Origin: Marivita cryptomonadis
GTDB lineage: Bacteria > Pseudomonadota > Alphaproteobacteria > Rhodobacterales > Rhodobacteraceae
Length of the DNA stretch: 64,000 nucleotides
Assembly: GCF_002115725.1 (NCBI RefSeq)
Contig: NZ_JFKD01000002.1
Span: forward strand, 124,001 to 188,000
Direction of reading: 5' to 3'
Shown here: piece after piece, positions 1 to 9,289 of the stretch
Numbering within the stretch: position 1 is the first letter of the stretch
Layout of the letters: each line of letters begins with the position of its first letter
Made by a program: the position numbers and the translations under genes
Notes under the pieces: generated by a model
Told to the model about the DNA's origin: nothing
Seen by the model: the letters and a program-made list of their open reading frames with translations, nothing else
The model's database searches: none

Positions 1-463
1 CGATCACGTTGGTCGCGTCAAGCCGTCCGCCCAGGCCGACCTCAAGAAGCGTATAGTCGGCGGTCGTGCGGGCAAAGGCCAGCAGCGCGGCGCAGGTGGT
101 GATTTCGAAATAGGTGATGTTGGCGCCGTCATTGGCGCGGTAACATTCGTCGAGCACCTCGGTCAGGTGGGTTTCGGTGATCAGGTCACCGGCGAGGCGG
201 ATACGTTCATGAAACCGTGCCAGATGCGGAGACGTATACGCGTGTACGCTTTTGCCAGAAGCCTCGAGCCCGGCGCGGATCATGGCCTGTGTCGACCCTT
301 TACCATTTGTTCCGGCGATATGGATCACGGGCGGTAAGGCGCGTTCGGGATTATCAAGCGCGTTCAGAAGCGCCCAGACGCGGTCCAAGGTGAGGTCGAT
401 CACCTTGGGGTGCAGGGACATCATCCTTTCAAGGATCATGTCCGACCCGGTTTGTGTGTTCAT
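1..463 (-). CDS. folC: Folylpolyglutamate synthase / dihydrofolate synthase, N-terminal part (cut by window edge)
   Basis: Adds glutamate to dihydropteroate and to folates in the cytoplasm. The 154 residues present contain the Mur-ligase-type P-loop [10 protein letters not shown] and the following YTSPHL motif, both diagnostic of FolC. The C-terminal two thirds lie beyond position 1. I start it at the ATG at 463, whose last two bases overlap the accD stop codon (ATGA), so it should be translationally coupled to accD; in-frame ATGs at residues 9, 14 and 15 are weaker choices. The accD-folC pairing is a common bacterial operon. Identification is firm; the full length cannot be judged here. Confidence 0.93.
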   Translation of the reverse strand, partial: MNTQTGSDMILERMMSLHPKVIDLTLDRVWALLNALDNPERALPPVIHIAGTNGKGSTQAMIRAGLEASGKSVHAYTSPHLARFHERIRLAGDLITETHLTEVLDECYRANDGANITYFEITTCAALLAFARTTADYTLLEVGLGGRLDATNVI

Positions 464-1392
464 GGTGTTTGTGTGGAAGGGGCCGGTGGCAACGGCGTGG
501 TGTCAGCTGGTCCAGGCGCAGGCAGATCGCCTGCGACGGGCGGTGGCATGTGCATGAGCATCCGGATGATCTGCACAAGTTCTTCGCGCAATTTGCGACG
601 GTCGGTTACGCGGTCGAGCATCCCGTGCTCCAGCAGGTATTCCGCGCGTTGGAACCCTTCGGGCAGTTTCTCGCGGATGGTCTGTTCAATCACGCGGGGC
701 CCGGCAAAGCAGATCAGCGCGCCGGGTTCGGCAATCTGGATGTCGCCCAGCATCGCGTAGGAAGCCGTCACACCGCCAGTCGTCGGGTGGGTGAGGACGA
801 CGATATAGGGCAAGTTCGCTTCTTTGAGCATCTGCACGGCGACGGTTGTGCGGGGCATCTGCATCAGGCTCAGAATGCCTTCCTGCATGCGCGCTCCACC
901 CGCAGCCGAAAACAGCACCAGTGGGCGGTGCAGTTCAACGGCTTTCTCAGCCGCGGCGATGATGGCGTTGCCGACATACATGCCCATGGAGCCTGCCATG
1001 AAGCTGAAATCCTGCGCTGCGGCGACAATGGGGGTGCGACCGACCTCACCAGTGGCGACCAGCATCGCTTCTTTTTCGCCTGTGGCCTTTTGCGCAGCGC
1101 GCATCCGTTCGGGATATTTCTTTTGGTCGCGGAATTGCAGCGGGTCGTGCAGGGGTTCCGGCACGTCTACCTCGGTGAAGATGCCGCCGTCGAACAAACC
1201 CTGAAAGCGGTCGCGCGGGGTTATGTTCATGTGGTGGCCGCAGTTGGAACACACATTGAGGTTGTCCGACATTTCGCGGTGGAACAGCATTGTGCCGCAG
1301 TCGTCGCATTTGACCCAAAGGTTCTCGGGGATCTCGCGGCGCGAAAAGATCGAGTTGATCCGAGGCCGGACGTAGTTCGTGATCCAGTTCAT
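460..1392 (-). CDS. accD: Acetyl-CoA carboxylase carboxyltransferase subunit beta
   Basis: Beta half of the carboxyltransferase that moves CO2 from carboxybiotin to acetyl-CoA, giving malonyl-CoA for fatty acid synthesis; it works with AccA in the cytoplasm. The 310-residue protein has the N-terminal four-cysteine zinc ribbon (C29, C32, C48, C51), followed by the crotonase-like core with [20 protein letters not shown] and GGARMQEG. Length is normal for the family. The C-terminal 30 residues are proline- and threonine-rich and probably disordered. It is first in an operon with folC. An inverted repeat lies 23-47 bases upstream of its start. Confidence 0.97.
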   Translation of the reverse strand: MNWITNYVRPRINSIFSRREIPENLWVKCDDCGTMLFHREMSDNLNVCSNCGHHMNITPRDRFQGLFDGGIFTEVDVPEPLHDPLQFRDQKKYPERMRAAQKATGEKEAMLVATGEVGRTPIVAAAQDFSFMAGSMGMYVGNAIIAAAEKAVELHRPLVLFSAAGGARMQEGILSLMQMPRTTVAVQMLKEANLPYIVVLTHPTTGGVTASYAMLGDIQIAEPGALICFAGPRVIEQTIREKLPEGFQRAEYLLEHGMLDRVTDRRKLREELVQIIRMLMHMPPPVAGDLPAPGPADTTPLPPAPSTQTP

Positions 1393-1414
1393 GCAGTGCG
1401 GCTCCCGTCACCCT

Positions 1415-1439
1415 GTCTTAGCTGGGAGTGATCTAAGAC
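1415..1439. promoter_or_regulatory. Inverted repeat upstream of accD
   Basis: Perfect 7-bp arms GTCTTAG and CTAAGAC with an 11-base centre, lying in the 66-base gap between the accD start and the end of the EamA-type permease. It could be an operator for accD or a hairpin in its leader. No T-run follows on either strand, so a terminator is less likely. Function is inferred from position only. Confidence 0.3.
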
Positions 1440-1458
1440 CCATTCGGGGGAAATGCAA

Positions 1459-2373
1459 TCAACCGTGCGGCGTGAGGTTTGATCGGGCCGGGCCCCGTTT
1501 GACGCCGAGTTGGCGTTCGCGCCAGATGATCAGGACGCCTGCGCCGACGATCACAACCGAGCCGATCAGAGTGTGAATGGTCGGGATTTCGTCGAAGATC
1601 GTGTAGCCGATGATGAGCGCGAAAAGGATCGACGCATAATCGAAGGGGGCGATCACCGCAGCCTCGGCATTGCGGTAGGCCTCGGTCAGCAGGATCTGTG
1701 CAACCCCGCCAATGAACCCAGCACCGATCAGCTGGCTGGCGGTGAGCGCGTCAGGCATGACCCAGCCGAAGGGCGAGGTGAAGAGCGACAAGCAGGTTGC
1801 GGTGACGGCAAAATAGAACACCACGGACGATGTCGTTTCGTGCTGCACCAGCTTGCGGATATGCACATGCGCCAAGGCCTTGAACGCAGCAGACGCCAGA
1901 ACCAATGCCACACCCCACTTGGCGGAGGTTCCCATCGACTCGTTGCCCAGCTGTGGCAACATCACGATCACCACGCCCACAAGACCGATGATGACAGCGG
2001 ACATTCGCACCAACCGTATCTTTTCGCCCAGAAGCAGGGCGGCGAAAACCACAGTCAAAATCGGCGCGGCATAACCGAGCACCGTGACCTCGGGCAGTGG
2101 CAGGAGTCCGAGCGCCGCAAATCCACACGCCATGGCGCTGACGCCGATCAGGCCGCGCCAGAAATGCCCCGCGGGGTTGCGGGTGCGCAAGCCGGTGCTG
2201 AGGTCGCGCCGCAGCACCAGCCATCCAAGAATGATGGGGATTGCAAAGAAGGATCGGAAGAACACGGCTTCGCCCGGCGGCACTACGTCGGAGCTTGCCT
2301 TGATCAGGGACGCCATGATGACGAAGAGCAAGACAGCGCTGAGTTTCAGCACCATGCCGCGCAGCGGTGACAT
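1459..2373 (-). CDS. DMT superfamily transporter (EamA type)
   Basis: Inner-membrane permease of 304 residues with about ten predicted hydrophobic helices arranged as two EamA repeats; the first repeat ends near the GEKIRL segment that commonly follows helix 5 in this family. Substrate is not readable from sequence; characterised EamA proteins export amino acids or metabolites. It stands alone between accD and a TauE-type permease, with 74 bases separating it from the latter. A second EamA permease of the same general type sits at 19121-20020. Confidence 0.85.
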   Translation of the reverse strand: MSPLRGMVLKLSAVLLFVIMASLIKASSDVVPPGEAVFFRSFFAIPIILGWLVLRRDLSTGLRTRNPAGHFWRGLIGVSAMACGFAALGLLPLPEVTVLGYAAPILTVVFAALLLGEKIRLVRMSAVIIGLVGVVIVMLPQLGNESMGTSAKWGVALVLASAAFKALAHVHIRKLVQHETTSSVVFYFAVTATCLSLFTSPFGWVMPDALTASQLIGAGFIGGVAQILLTEAYRNAEAAVIAPFDYASILFALIIGYTIFDEIPTIHTLIGSVVIVGAGVLIIWRERQLGVKRGPARSNLTPHG

Positions 2374-2446
2374 AGGTTCTCCGGGTTAGGTTTGTAAATT
2401 TAACCTGCCTGTGTGGTGAAGGAAGGTCAATCCGCTGGAATGCCGT

Positions 2447-3187
2447 TCAGCCGGTCAAGACTTCGTACAGCAGTTTTATCGAGACCAGCGCCAGAGCGAC
2501 TTCGATCAGGATAAAAAAGATGCGTTCGGGCAGGGCGCGGGAAATGCGCGATCCGGTCCACGCTCCGGCAAGGGCGAAGGGTGCAAGCCATACGGCTTGT
2601 GCGGCGCTGTCCCATGTGATCTGGCCTGCCAGAATGAAGGGCGGGACTTTCATCAGGTTTACGATCGTGAAGAAGATTGCGGTGGTTCCAAGATAGACCA
2701 TCTTGTCGAGCTTTTGCGGCAGCACATAGGCCTGATAGGGCGGTCCCCCTGCGTGCGAGATATAGCTGGTCAAGCCTGTGATCGTGCCCCAGAACAGCCC
2801 TCGGGGAACATCCGCAGGGCGGGGCGGCACCTGAGTTTTGGACAGGCGGTTGTACAGCGCATTTGCAAGATAATAAAAGCCGATTCCGGAAACCAACAGC
2901 TTGCCCGCGTCACCGGGCACGTAAGACACTGCTGCAAATCCGATCAGGATTCCGACGATAGAACCCGGTAGAAGGATCTTGAGGTTGCGCAGCGAAAACG
3001 CTTTGCGGAACAGGTATATCGCGTACATGTCCGCGACGATGTAGATCGGCAGCAGCAGGCCAGCCGCAAGTGCGGGGTCCATGAACAGGGACATGAGAGG
3101 TACGGCCAAGATCGCAATCATCGGCACGCCACCTTTCGACAGCCCCATCAAGAAGGCGGCAAGCCCTGCGATGATCCAGAAGTCCAA
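2447..3187 (-). CDS. TauE/SafE family (TSUP) membrane permease
   Basis: A 246-residue protein with seven to eight hydrophobic segments. The family signature is present: a G-rich first helix ending in GLSKGG, and the second-half repeat GTITGLTSYISHAGGPP. Characterised relatives export sulfite, sulfoacetate or other C-S compounds, but the substrate here is unknown. The start is a TTG at 3187 preceded by GAGGCAGGA; the next ATG, at residue 14, would remove part of the first helix. No obvious functional partner sits next to it. Confidence 0.85.
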   Translation of the reverse strand: MDFWIIAGLAAFLMGLSKGGVPMIAILAVPLMSLFMDPALAAGLLLPIYIVADMYAIYLFRKAFSLRNLKILLPGSIVGILIGFAAVSYVPGDAGKLLVSGIGFYYLANALYNRLSKTQVPPRPADVPRGLFWGTITGLTSYISHAGGPPYQAYVLPQKLDKMVYLGTTAIFFTIVNLMKVPPFILAGQITWDSAAQAVWLAPFALAGAWTGSRISRALPERIFFILIEVALALVSIKLLYEVLTG

Positions 3188-3307
3188 ATCCTGCCTCGTG
3201 TGTTTTAAGATTCACAGATTGCATGCCGGGTCGAACATGCCAAGCACGGTCACGATCATGTGCCGTGTGGGGCTGTGTCAGGAATGGTTTGCTAATCTGA
3301 CAGGCGA

Positions 3308-3685
3308 TTACGCCGTTTCGCGGCAATGCCTGCGGAATGACCGTTTGAGCATGTCGAGTTCGGCCCGCAGCAACGACATTTCTGCGCGGATGTCTTCTCC
3401 GGCAGCGTCACCTGCGATGATCGAGAAATTGCCAAGTGCCTGACCGAGCGTTGATTCAGAGATCATAAAGGTGTGCACCCCGTCGGCCAGCAGAGTTGTT
3501 GGCACCGGCACCTTGAGCAGCCAAGACCCCGGATCGGGGAGCGGATCAAGCGACACGTTCGGGATTGGCTTGTCATGTACGCGGACGTCGATCTTGGGGG
3601 TTGGGCTGTCGTCGGAATCTCCGGCGATCACACCTTCCCAAACGCCTTCGAAAAAACGGGCTTTCGACATGGAATACGCGGTCAT
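3308..3685 (-). CDS. Uncharacterised 125-residue protein
   Basis: I do not recognise the family. The first 95 residues look like a small beta-rich globular domain (KIDVRVHDKPIP, GSWLLKVPVP). The last 25 form an amphipathic helix ending in a basic tail (LDMLKRSFRRHCR), compatible with oligomerisation. There is no signal peptide or membrane segment. The ATG at 3685 has GAGGAC 7 bases upstream. It follows the next gene upstream by only 10 bases, so the two form a bicistron. Real coding status is supported by the tight packing and the ribosome-binding site. Confidence 0.7.
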   Translation of the reverse strand: MTAYSMSKARFFEGVWEGVIAGDSDDSPTPKIDVRVHDKPIPNVSLDPLPDPGSWLLKVPVPTTLLADGVHTFMISESTLGQALGNFSIIAGDAAGEDIRAEMSLLRAELDMLKRSFRRHCRETA

Positions 3686-3695
3686 AATCGGGTCC

Positions 3696-4469
3696 TCACA
3701 TCTCGGCTCGGGGGCGACGGCTGAAGAACAGGTCGCGCAGGATGACCTGGCTCATTTCGGGGTTTTCGAAAATCAGGTCGATCCAGATCTTTTCGATCCG
3801 TTTCTCGTTCAGCTTTGTGTACGCAAGATCAAATTCCATCGAGAGTTGACGGTCGTTGACGGGCAATTCGCGGACGATTTGTTCGGTATTCGGCCCGTGC
3901 TGGATGTTCAAGCGGGCGAAAATTTCAAGCGGGCGTTCCAGTTCGACGATCAAGTCGCAGCGGATCAGGTGTTTGCGTTTGAGGTCGACGGTTGCCTGCG
4001 TGGGAAGGTCGATCACCAGCGACAGGTACGAGCCGTCGAACCGGAACACATCGAGGCGCAGACCATAGGCCGCCAGATCCTCGGCGTGCGTGTTGCGGAG
4101 TTGGCGAAGCGTCAGCTCGGATTGGGCACAATCGTGAAACAGCGTCACTTCCTGTCCCAGCATCGACTTGTTGGCAACCGACGAGATGCCCTGCACGGGC
4201 AACGGCCCGCACCACACTTCGGGGCGCCACGACCAATCAGCATCATATGGGATCGGCACCGCTTGATTGCCGATCACCGGCAAAGCAAGGCGGTCGTCGG
4301 CCACGTGCAGCAATTCGTCGAGAAAGTATTTCAGGCGCCGCGCCGAAGCCCGGTTCCGGCGCAAATCGCGGAGGTCCATGTCTCGAGCGGTTTCAGCCCA
4401 TCGGCGGAACCGCCTGAGGGCCGATTGCTGAATGACACGATCAAGCAGACCGGGTTTCATTTCCGTCAT
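3696..4469 (-). CDS. Uncharacterised protein, probably a Rhodobacterales-specific family (DUF6478-like)
   Basis: A 257-residue cytoplasmic protein with no signal sequence. The N-terminus is very basic and helical (roughly residues 15-55, many Arg). A conserved-looking core follows (DADWSWRPEVWCGPLPVQG, LFHDCAQSELTLRQLRN), and the end is charged and probably all-beta. From memory it resembles the DUF6478 family found in Roseobacter-group genomes, which I cannot verify here. It is the first gene of a two-gene unit with the 125-residue protein. Function unknown. Confidence 0.7.
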   Translation of the reverse strand: MTEMKPGLLDRVIQQSALRRFRRWAETARDMDLRDLRRNRASARRLKYFLDELLHVADDRLALPVIGNQAVPIPYDADWSWRPEVWCGPLPVQGISSVANKSMLGQEVTLFHDCAQSELTLRQLRNTHAEDLAAYGLRLDVFRFDGSYLSLVIDLPTQATVDLKRKHLIRCDLIVELERPLEIFARLNIQHGPNTEQIVRELPVNDRQLSMEFDLAYTKLNEKRIEKIWIDLIFENPEMSQVILRDLFFSRRPRAEM

Positions 4470-4531
4470 GAGCTGCTCGCCCTAAATGATGCCTTTTGTC
4501 CGTCACTGTTTCGTTCCGGTTGCGGGCCATA

Positions 4532-5221
4532 TTACAGATCGTTGCTTGCAAATAAACGGCCAAGTCGCATCGCCAGTGGATCAACCGACGATTGCGACTG
4601 TTCTGCACGCGCTGATGCGTCCACTTTGGCATTAGCACGAATGGCTGAAGAAACCGTATTCACAAACGCAGCCCCTTGCGCCCCGAGCAGCGGGCTGTCT
4701 GTCGGGGCATAGAGCGTGACACCAATCATATGTGGGCCAAGTACAAACGCGCCGCGCCAGTGTTTGGGATCGCTGCCCGAAAACGCGACCTCTCCTCCGG
4801 TCGCCATTTGGCCCAGATCCAGCGCGCTGAGTTCGCGGTTTTGCAAGAGCGTCGTGCCCAATGCTTGGGCGAGTTCGGCCGGGTTCGGGGCGGGTCCGGA
4901 TGCGGGGCTGACGGTCACCGTAATCAGCATTGGTTCGACAATGGGGCCGGATTGACCGCCGGACATGATGTGACAACTGGCGAGGGCTGCAAATCCGGAG
5001 TTTGCCGTACTGCGCATGGTGGCCGGGTCGATGCAATAGCCGTCCGGTCCAGTCACCGTGATGGCATTCCCGGCAAGTCGGGTCGAGGCGAGCATCAGCG
5101 CCTCAGATGTCTCTTGGTTCTGGAGTAATGACATGCGCCCGAGTGCGCCTGTCTCGGAACATCCGGCAAGGTATGCCGCGCCCAAGAGCGCGGCATAGAA
5201 GGTGGTGCGTATCCGGATCAA
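4532..5221 (-). CDS. Putative lipoprotein encoded downstream of ilvD
   Basis: A 229-residue protein with a lipoprotein signal peptide: basic start MIRIR, hydrophobic stretch and lipobox LAGC with Cys21 as the acylation site. The mature part contains two cysteines ([17 protein letters not shown]) that could form a disulfide in the periplasm. The start ATG at 5221 overlaps the ilvD stop (ATGA), so it is translationally coupled to ilvD. I do not recognise the family. The coupling does not by itself imply a link to branched-chain amino acid synthesis. Confidence 0.8.
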   Translation of the reverse strand: MIRIRTTFYAALLGAAYLAGCSETGALGRMSLLQNQETSEALMLASTRLAGNAITVTGPDGYCIDPATMRSTANSGFAALASCHIMSGGQSGPIVEPMLITVTVSPASGPAPNPAELAQALGTTLLQNRELSALDLGQMATGGEVAFSGSDPKHWRGAFVLGPHMIGVTLYAPTDSPLLGAQGAAFVNTVSSAIRANAKVDASARAEQSQSSVDPLAMRLGRLFASNDL

Positions 5222-6981
5222 AGATCAGAATACACGTGTTTTTCGCCTTCGGCACCGGGGTGCGTCACGGCACCTTTGTAGGTCGGGCCGACAAGTTTCG
5301 CGAACTTCCAGATAGCTCCCGACGTGTATATTGTCTCGCGCGGGCCGGTCCATGCCGCCTTGCGCTGGGCAAGTTCTTCGTCCGAGAGGTCGACCGTCAG
5401 AGCGCCGTTTACCGCGTCGATGGTGATCACGTCGCCATTCTTAAGCAGAGCGATCGGGCCACCTTGTGCGGCTTCGGGGCCGACATGGCCCACGCAGAAG
5501 CCACGGGTTGCACCCGAGAAGCGCCCATCCGTGATAAGCGCGACCTTCTTGCCCATGCCCTGACCGGACAGGGCCGCAGTGGTGGACAGCATTTCGCGCA
5601 TACCGGGGCCACCAGCGGGGCCTTCGTTGCGGATGACAAGCACCTCGCCTTCCTTGTAGTCGCGCGCCTTGACGGCGGCAAAGGCGTCTTCCTCGCATTC
5701 GAACACGCGGGCCGGGCCGGTAAAGATCTGACCTTCTGCCGGAATGCCAGCGACTTTCACAATCGCACCTTCGGGGGCGAGGTTGCCTTTGAGGCCGACG
5801 ACACCGCCGGTTTTGGTGATCGGAGTTTCGATGGAGTAGATCACCTTGCCGTCCGCTTCGCGTTCGATGCGGTCAAGCTCTTCGCCGATGGTGCGGGTGG
5901 AGGCGGTAACGCAATCCTCGTGGATCAGACCCGCCTTGCGCAGTTCCTTCATCACGACGGGAATGCCGCCTGCGTCGTAGAGATCCTTGGCGACATAGGT
6001 GCCGCCCGGCTTCAGGTCGACGAAATAGGGCGTGTCGCGGAAGATCTCGCACACGTCCTCGAGGAAGAATTCGATCCCCGCTTCGTGCGCGATGGCGGGC
6101 AGGTGCAGACCGGCATTGGTCGACCCACCTGTGCAGGCCACGACGCGTGCGGCGTTTTCCAGAGCCTTTCGGGTGACCACGTCACGGGCACGGATGTTCT
6201 GCTCGATCAGGTCCATGACCGCGCGACCCGACGCTTCGCCATAGGCATCGCGGGATTCGTAGGGCGCGGGCATGCCGGAGGAGTTGAACAGCGCCAGACC
6301 GATCGCCTCGGACACGCAGGCCATGGTGTTGGCGGTAAACTGGCCACCGCAGGCACCGGCGCTTGGGCACGCCACGCGTTCCAGCATGTCGAGCGCCTTG
6401 TCCGACATCTCGTTGTTTTGGTGACGGCCCACCGCTTCGAACATGTCCTGAACGGTCAGGTCGCGCGAGCGGAAGTCAGCAGGGATTTCGTCGACCTGCG
6501 GGGCACGTCCCGGCAGGATCGATCCGCCGTAGATGAAGACGGACGGCACATTGAGGCGCACCATCGCCATCATCATGCCGGGCAGGGATTTGTCGCAACC
6601 GGCAAGGCCGACAACCGCGTCATAGGAATGGCCGCGCATGGTAAGTTCGACCGTATCGGCAATCGCTTCGCGCGAGGCGAGCGACGAGCGCATGCCTTCG
6701 TGACCCATCGCGATGCCGTCGGTGACGGTGATGGTGGTGAATTCACGGGGGGTGCCCATTGCCTGCTTCACGCCCATCTTCACGGCCTGAGCCTGACGGT
6801 TGAGGGCGATGTTACAGGGCGCGGCTTCGTTCCAGCAGGTGGCGACGCCGACCAGAGGCTGGTGGATTTCTTCCTCTGTCATGCCCATCGCATAGTAATA
6901 CGACCGGTGCGGCGCGCGCTCGGGGCCTTCGGTGACGTGACGGCTGGGCAGTTTCGACTTGTCGAATGGACGCTTGAGCAT
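5218..6981 (-). CDS. ilvD: Dihydroxy-acid dehydratase
   Basis: Iron-sulfur enzyme that dehydrates 2,3-dihydroxy-3-methyl(iso)valerate in valine, leucine and isoleucine synthesis; cytoplasmic. The 587 residues carry the expected cluster and magnesium motifs: [11 protein letters not shown] (C49, C56), [15 protein letters not shown] and [19 protein letters not shown] start it at the ATG at 6981 because AGGGAGGAG lies just upstream; a start 20 codons earlier has no such site. It precedes and overlaps a lipoprotein gene. A hairpin between this gene and the polyamine operon suggests that it has its own promoter in the 100-base gap. Confidence 0.96.
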   Translation of the reverse strand: MLKRPFDKSKLPSRHVTEGPERAPHRSYYYAMGMTEEEIHQPLVGVATCWNEAAPCNIALNRQAQAVKMGVKQAMGTPREFTTITVTDGIAMGHEGMRSSLASREAIADTVELTMRGHSYDAVVGLAGCDKSLPGMMMAMVRLNVPSVFIYGGSILPGRAPQVDEIPADFRSRDLTVQDMFEAVGRHQNNEMSDKALDMLERVACPSAGACGGQFTANTMACVSEAIGLALFNSSGMPAPYESRDAYGEASGRAVMDLIEQNIRARDVVTRKALENAARVVACTGGSTNAGLHLPAIAHEAGIEFFLEDVCEIFRDTPYFVDLKPGGTYVAKDLYDAGGIPVVMKELRKAGLIHEDCVTASTRTIGEELDRIEREADGKVIYSIETPITKTGGVVGLKGNLAPEGAIVKVAGIPAEGQIFTGPARVFECEEDAFAAVKARDYKEGEVLVIRNEGPAGGPGMREMLSTTAALSGQGMGKKVALITDGRFSGATRGFCVGHVGPEAAQGGPIALLKNGDVITIDAVNGALTVDLSDEELAQRKAAWTGPRETIYTSGAIWKFAKLVGPTYKGAVTHPGAEGEKHVYSDL

Positions 6982-7082
6982 GACGCTCCTCCCTGAATTC
7001 GTGGTTCCGTCTGGAATAGCGAACCGGGGAGAGCGGCACAAGAGATTGGGCGGGTTTCTAGTCTTTTCAAAATGGTTAAGGG

Positions 7083-7104
7083 CAAGCGCGATCGAGCGCG
7101 CTTG
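7083..7104 (-). terminator. Probable terminator hairpin after the polyamine operon
   Basis: Perfect 8-bp stem CAAGCGCG/CGCGCTTG with a 6-base loop, in the gap between the end of the PuuB-like oxidase gene and ilvD. Read on the minus strand it is followed by CCCTTAACC, so the T-run is weak. It may act with Rho or insulate ilvD from the upstream operon. Confidence 0.5.
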
Positions 7105-7151
7105 AGGCGCAGTTTCGAAACAGCGTGCCCACCGCCTTTCGAAAGCCGGCT

Positions 7152-8474
7152 CTAGCGATCGAACAGGGTTGCTGCGGAATAGGCTGGCGCAAGTAGCAGG
7201 CGTCGCAAAGTTCCCAGTGGAAACCGTGCCGGAGGTGCCGAGAGGAAAGCTGGCAGCGGCCCCGAAGGCGGTTGCCCAACCACAGTCTCAGCCAGTCGCG
7301 CGCCAAGATAACTGCCCATCGCGACGCCGTTGCCATGATAGCCCATGGCTGCGAACAGGCCGGGGTGATCGGGCACAGCCCCCGCAAAAGGTGTCAGCCT
7401 GCGCATCAGGCACAGCAGGCCGGACCATTCATGGCTGATGTCGATATTGCGCCATTCTGGAAAAAGCGTGTGGAAATCCGCGCGGATTTTTCGCGACAGA
7501 GCGGCTTCGGCATTTGGCGTGGCGCGCAACCCACCCCGCATCCCGAACAGGAAGCGCCCATCGGGCATCAATCGGAAATAGTGTAGCAGGATGCGACTGT
7601 CGTAGCACATTTGAAGGCTGGTCCAGCCTTGGCGGTCTTGCTCGCTTTGGGTGATCGGACGGGTGACGATGATGCTTGATTGCACCGGAAGATACCGCGC
7701 GCGAAGCCAGTCGGGGATGTCTTCGGATGAATATCCATTGGTGGCGAGGATCACCTTGTCGGCGGTGATCGTCCCGGTGGGCGTGGTGACGCGCCATGTG
7801 GCACCGGTGCGGACGATCGACAAAGCTGGTGATTGCCCAAATAACTGCACCCCGACCGCCTGCGCGCTTTGTGCCAGCCCTGCGTGGTATTTGGCGGGGT
7901 TAAGCGCGAAGCCGATCGGCAGCGTGATGCCGCCATAGAACGTGCCGCCAAGACCGCGTTGGCGGAGTTCCTCTGCCGCGATGATCTCGGGTGTCACGCC
8001 GTAGGTCGCCTTGGCGTCATCGCGACTGGCCAATATGTCCTGCATGGCTTTCGGCGTGTGGGCCAAGAGCGTTTCACCGTCCGAATGGCGGTCGGCATTG
8101 ATCTGGTTGTCCGAGAGCAAGGCGTCTACATGGTCGACCGCCGCGCGTTCGGTCTTGTGCCACTCGGCGCGTTGGTCTTGGCCGAAACGGCGCGCCATCA
8201 TCCCACCGCTCAGTTTGGAGCCGCCGAGGCAGCAAAACCCGCCATTGCGCCCAGATGCGCCCCAACCGGGCTGTTCGGCATCAATGACGGTTGCTTCGAC
8301 ACCCGCTTTTGCCAAGACCAGCGCGGCGTTCAAGCCGGTGAACCCCCCGCCGATGATAGCAACCTCGGTTCTGTGATCCCCATTCAACCGTGGCTGGTCC
8401 GCAGGTGGTTTGGTGTCACGCCACCAACAGGACTGTGGTGTCTCGTACGCTGCCGACTCGTAGATGCGCTTCAT
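7152..8474 (-). CDS. FAD-dependent oxidoreductase, gamma-glutamylputrescine oxidase-like (PuuB/DadA fold)
   Basis: A 440-residue flavoprotein with an N-terminal Rossmann ADP-binding motif, [21 protein letters not shown] (GxGxxG, about residues 39-44), and the [10 protein letters not shown] segment seen in PuuB/OrdL-type amine oxidases. The C-terminal FAD contact [11 protein letters not shown] is also present. PuuB oxidises gamma-glutamylputrescine; a related substrate is inferred from position, because it is the last gene of a PotFGHI-type polyamine transporter operon. Its ATG overlaps the stop of the upstream permease gene (ATGA). No glutamate-putrescine ligase (PuuA) is visible here, so the exact substrate is open. 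Confidence 0.85.
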   Translation of the reverse strand: MKRIYESAAYETPQSCWWRDTKPPADQPRLNGDHRTEVAIIGGGFTGLNAALVLAKAGVEATVIDAEQPGWGASGRNGGFCCLGGSKLSGGMMARRFGQDQRAEWHKTERAAVDHVDALLSDNQINADRHSDGETLLAHTPKAMQDILASRDDAKATYGVTPEIIAAEELRQRGLGGTFYGGITLPIGFALNPAKYHAGLAQSAQAVGVQLFGQSPALSIVRTGATWRVTTPTGTITADKVILATNGYSSEDIPDWLRARYLPVQSSIIVTRPITQSEQDRQGWTSLQMCYDSRILLHYFRLMPDGRFLFGMRGGLRATPNAEAALSRKIRADFHTLFPEWRNIDISHEWSGLLCLMRRLTPFAGAVPDHPGLFAAMGYHGNGVAMGSYLGARLAETVVGQPPSGPLPAFLSAPPARFPLGTLRRLLLAPAYSAATLFDR

Positions 8475-9289
8475 GCAGGGCGTTCGGCCATACGCTCGTC
8501 GCGCGCCTGCCGGACCGCCGCTTGTTTGGTGATCAGCGACGCGGTGATCACTCCGACTGTGACGATGGCTATCATGATCGTGGAGAGCGCGTTGATTTCA
8601 GGGCTGACGCCAAGGCGCACCGCCGAGAAGATCTTGATCGGCAGGGTGGTGGCGGATGGCCCTGTGGTGAAGCTTGCGATCACCAGATCATCCAGCGACA
8701 GGGTGAAGGCCAAAAGCCAGCCCGAGATCACGGCGGGCGCGATGATCGGCAGGGTAACAAGACGGAACGCTTCGAATGGAGAGCAGCCCAGATCCAGTGC
8801 TGCCTCTTCTAGCGACTTGTCAAAGCTGACGAGGCGCGAGGACACTACGACCGACACGTAGCACATCGAAAATGTGGTATGCGCAAGAACGATGGTCAAC
8901 ACGCCCCGGTCCAATCCGATGCCGATGAAGAGCAGCAAGAGCGACAGGCCTGTGATGACTTCGGGCATCACAAGCGGGGCGTAGATCATGCCGGAGAACA
9001 ACGTGCGTCCGTTGAACCGACCTGCGCGGACCAGAACATAGGCGGCCATTGTGCCGAGGACCGTGGCGATGGTCGAGCTCATCACCGCAACCTTTATGGT
9101 GACCCATGCAGCATTCAGGAATTCTTCGTTACGGATTAATTCGCCGTACCATTGGGTCGAAAATCCGGCCCAGACGGTGACCAGTTTGGACGCGTTGAAG
9201 CTATAGACCACCAGGATGATCATGGGCACGTAGAGAAACGCAAAGCCAAGCGTGAGCGATGTGGCGTTGAACCAGGAAAACCGTTTCAT
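8471..9289 (-). CDS. potI: Polyamine ABC transporter permease (PotI/PotC type)
   Basis: Inner-membrane permease of 272 residues with six hydrophobic helices. The cytoplasmic EAA loop that docks on the ATPase reads LEEAALDLGCSPFEAFRLVTLP. I start it at the ATG at 9289, which overlaps the stop of the partner permease (ATGA); longer reading into the preceding gene is an overlapping-frame artefact. It forms the translocation channel with the 9286-10176 product. The start MKRFSWFNATSLTLGFAFLY is typical of PotI/YdcV proteins. Confidence 0.92.
   Translation of the reverse strand: MKRFSWFNATSLTLGFAFLYVPMIILVVYSFNASKLVTVWAGFSTQWYGELIRNEEFLNAAWVTIKVAVMSSTIATVLGTMAAYVLVRAGRFNGRTLFSGMIYAPLVMPEVITGLSLLLLFIGIGLDRGVLTIVLAHTTFSMCYVSVVVSSRLVSFDKSLEEAALDLGCSPFEAFRLVTLPIIAPAVISGWLLAFTLSLDDLVIASFTTGPSATTLPIKIFSAVRLGVSPEINALSTIMIAIVTVGVITASLITKQAAVRQARDERMAERPA

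Noticed and set aside
460..1431. Plus-strand frame opposite accD
   Set aside because: Exact mirror of accD; no motif and no start signal.
3471..4712. 413-codon plus-strand frame
   Set aside because: Antisense to two tightly packed minus-strand genes with good starts; composition (rich in His, Gln, Arg) is typical of a mirror frame.
5107..6996. 629-codon open frame on the plus strand opposite ilvD
   Set aside because: It lies antisense to an unmistakable ilvD, has no domain that I recognise and no ribosome-binding site; high G+C makes such antisense frames common.
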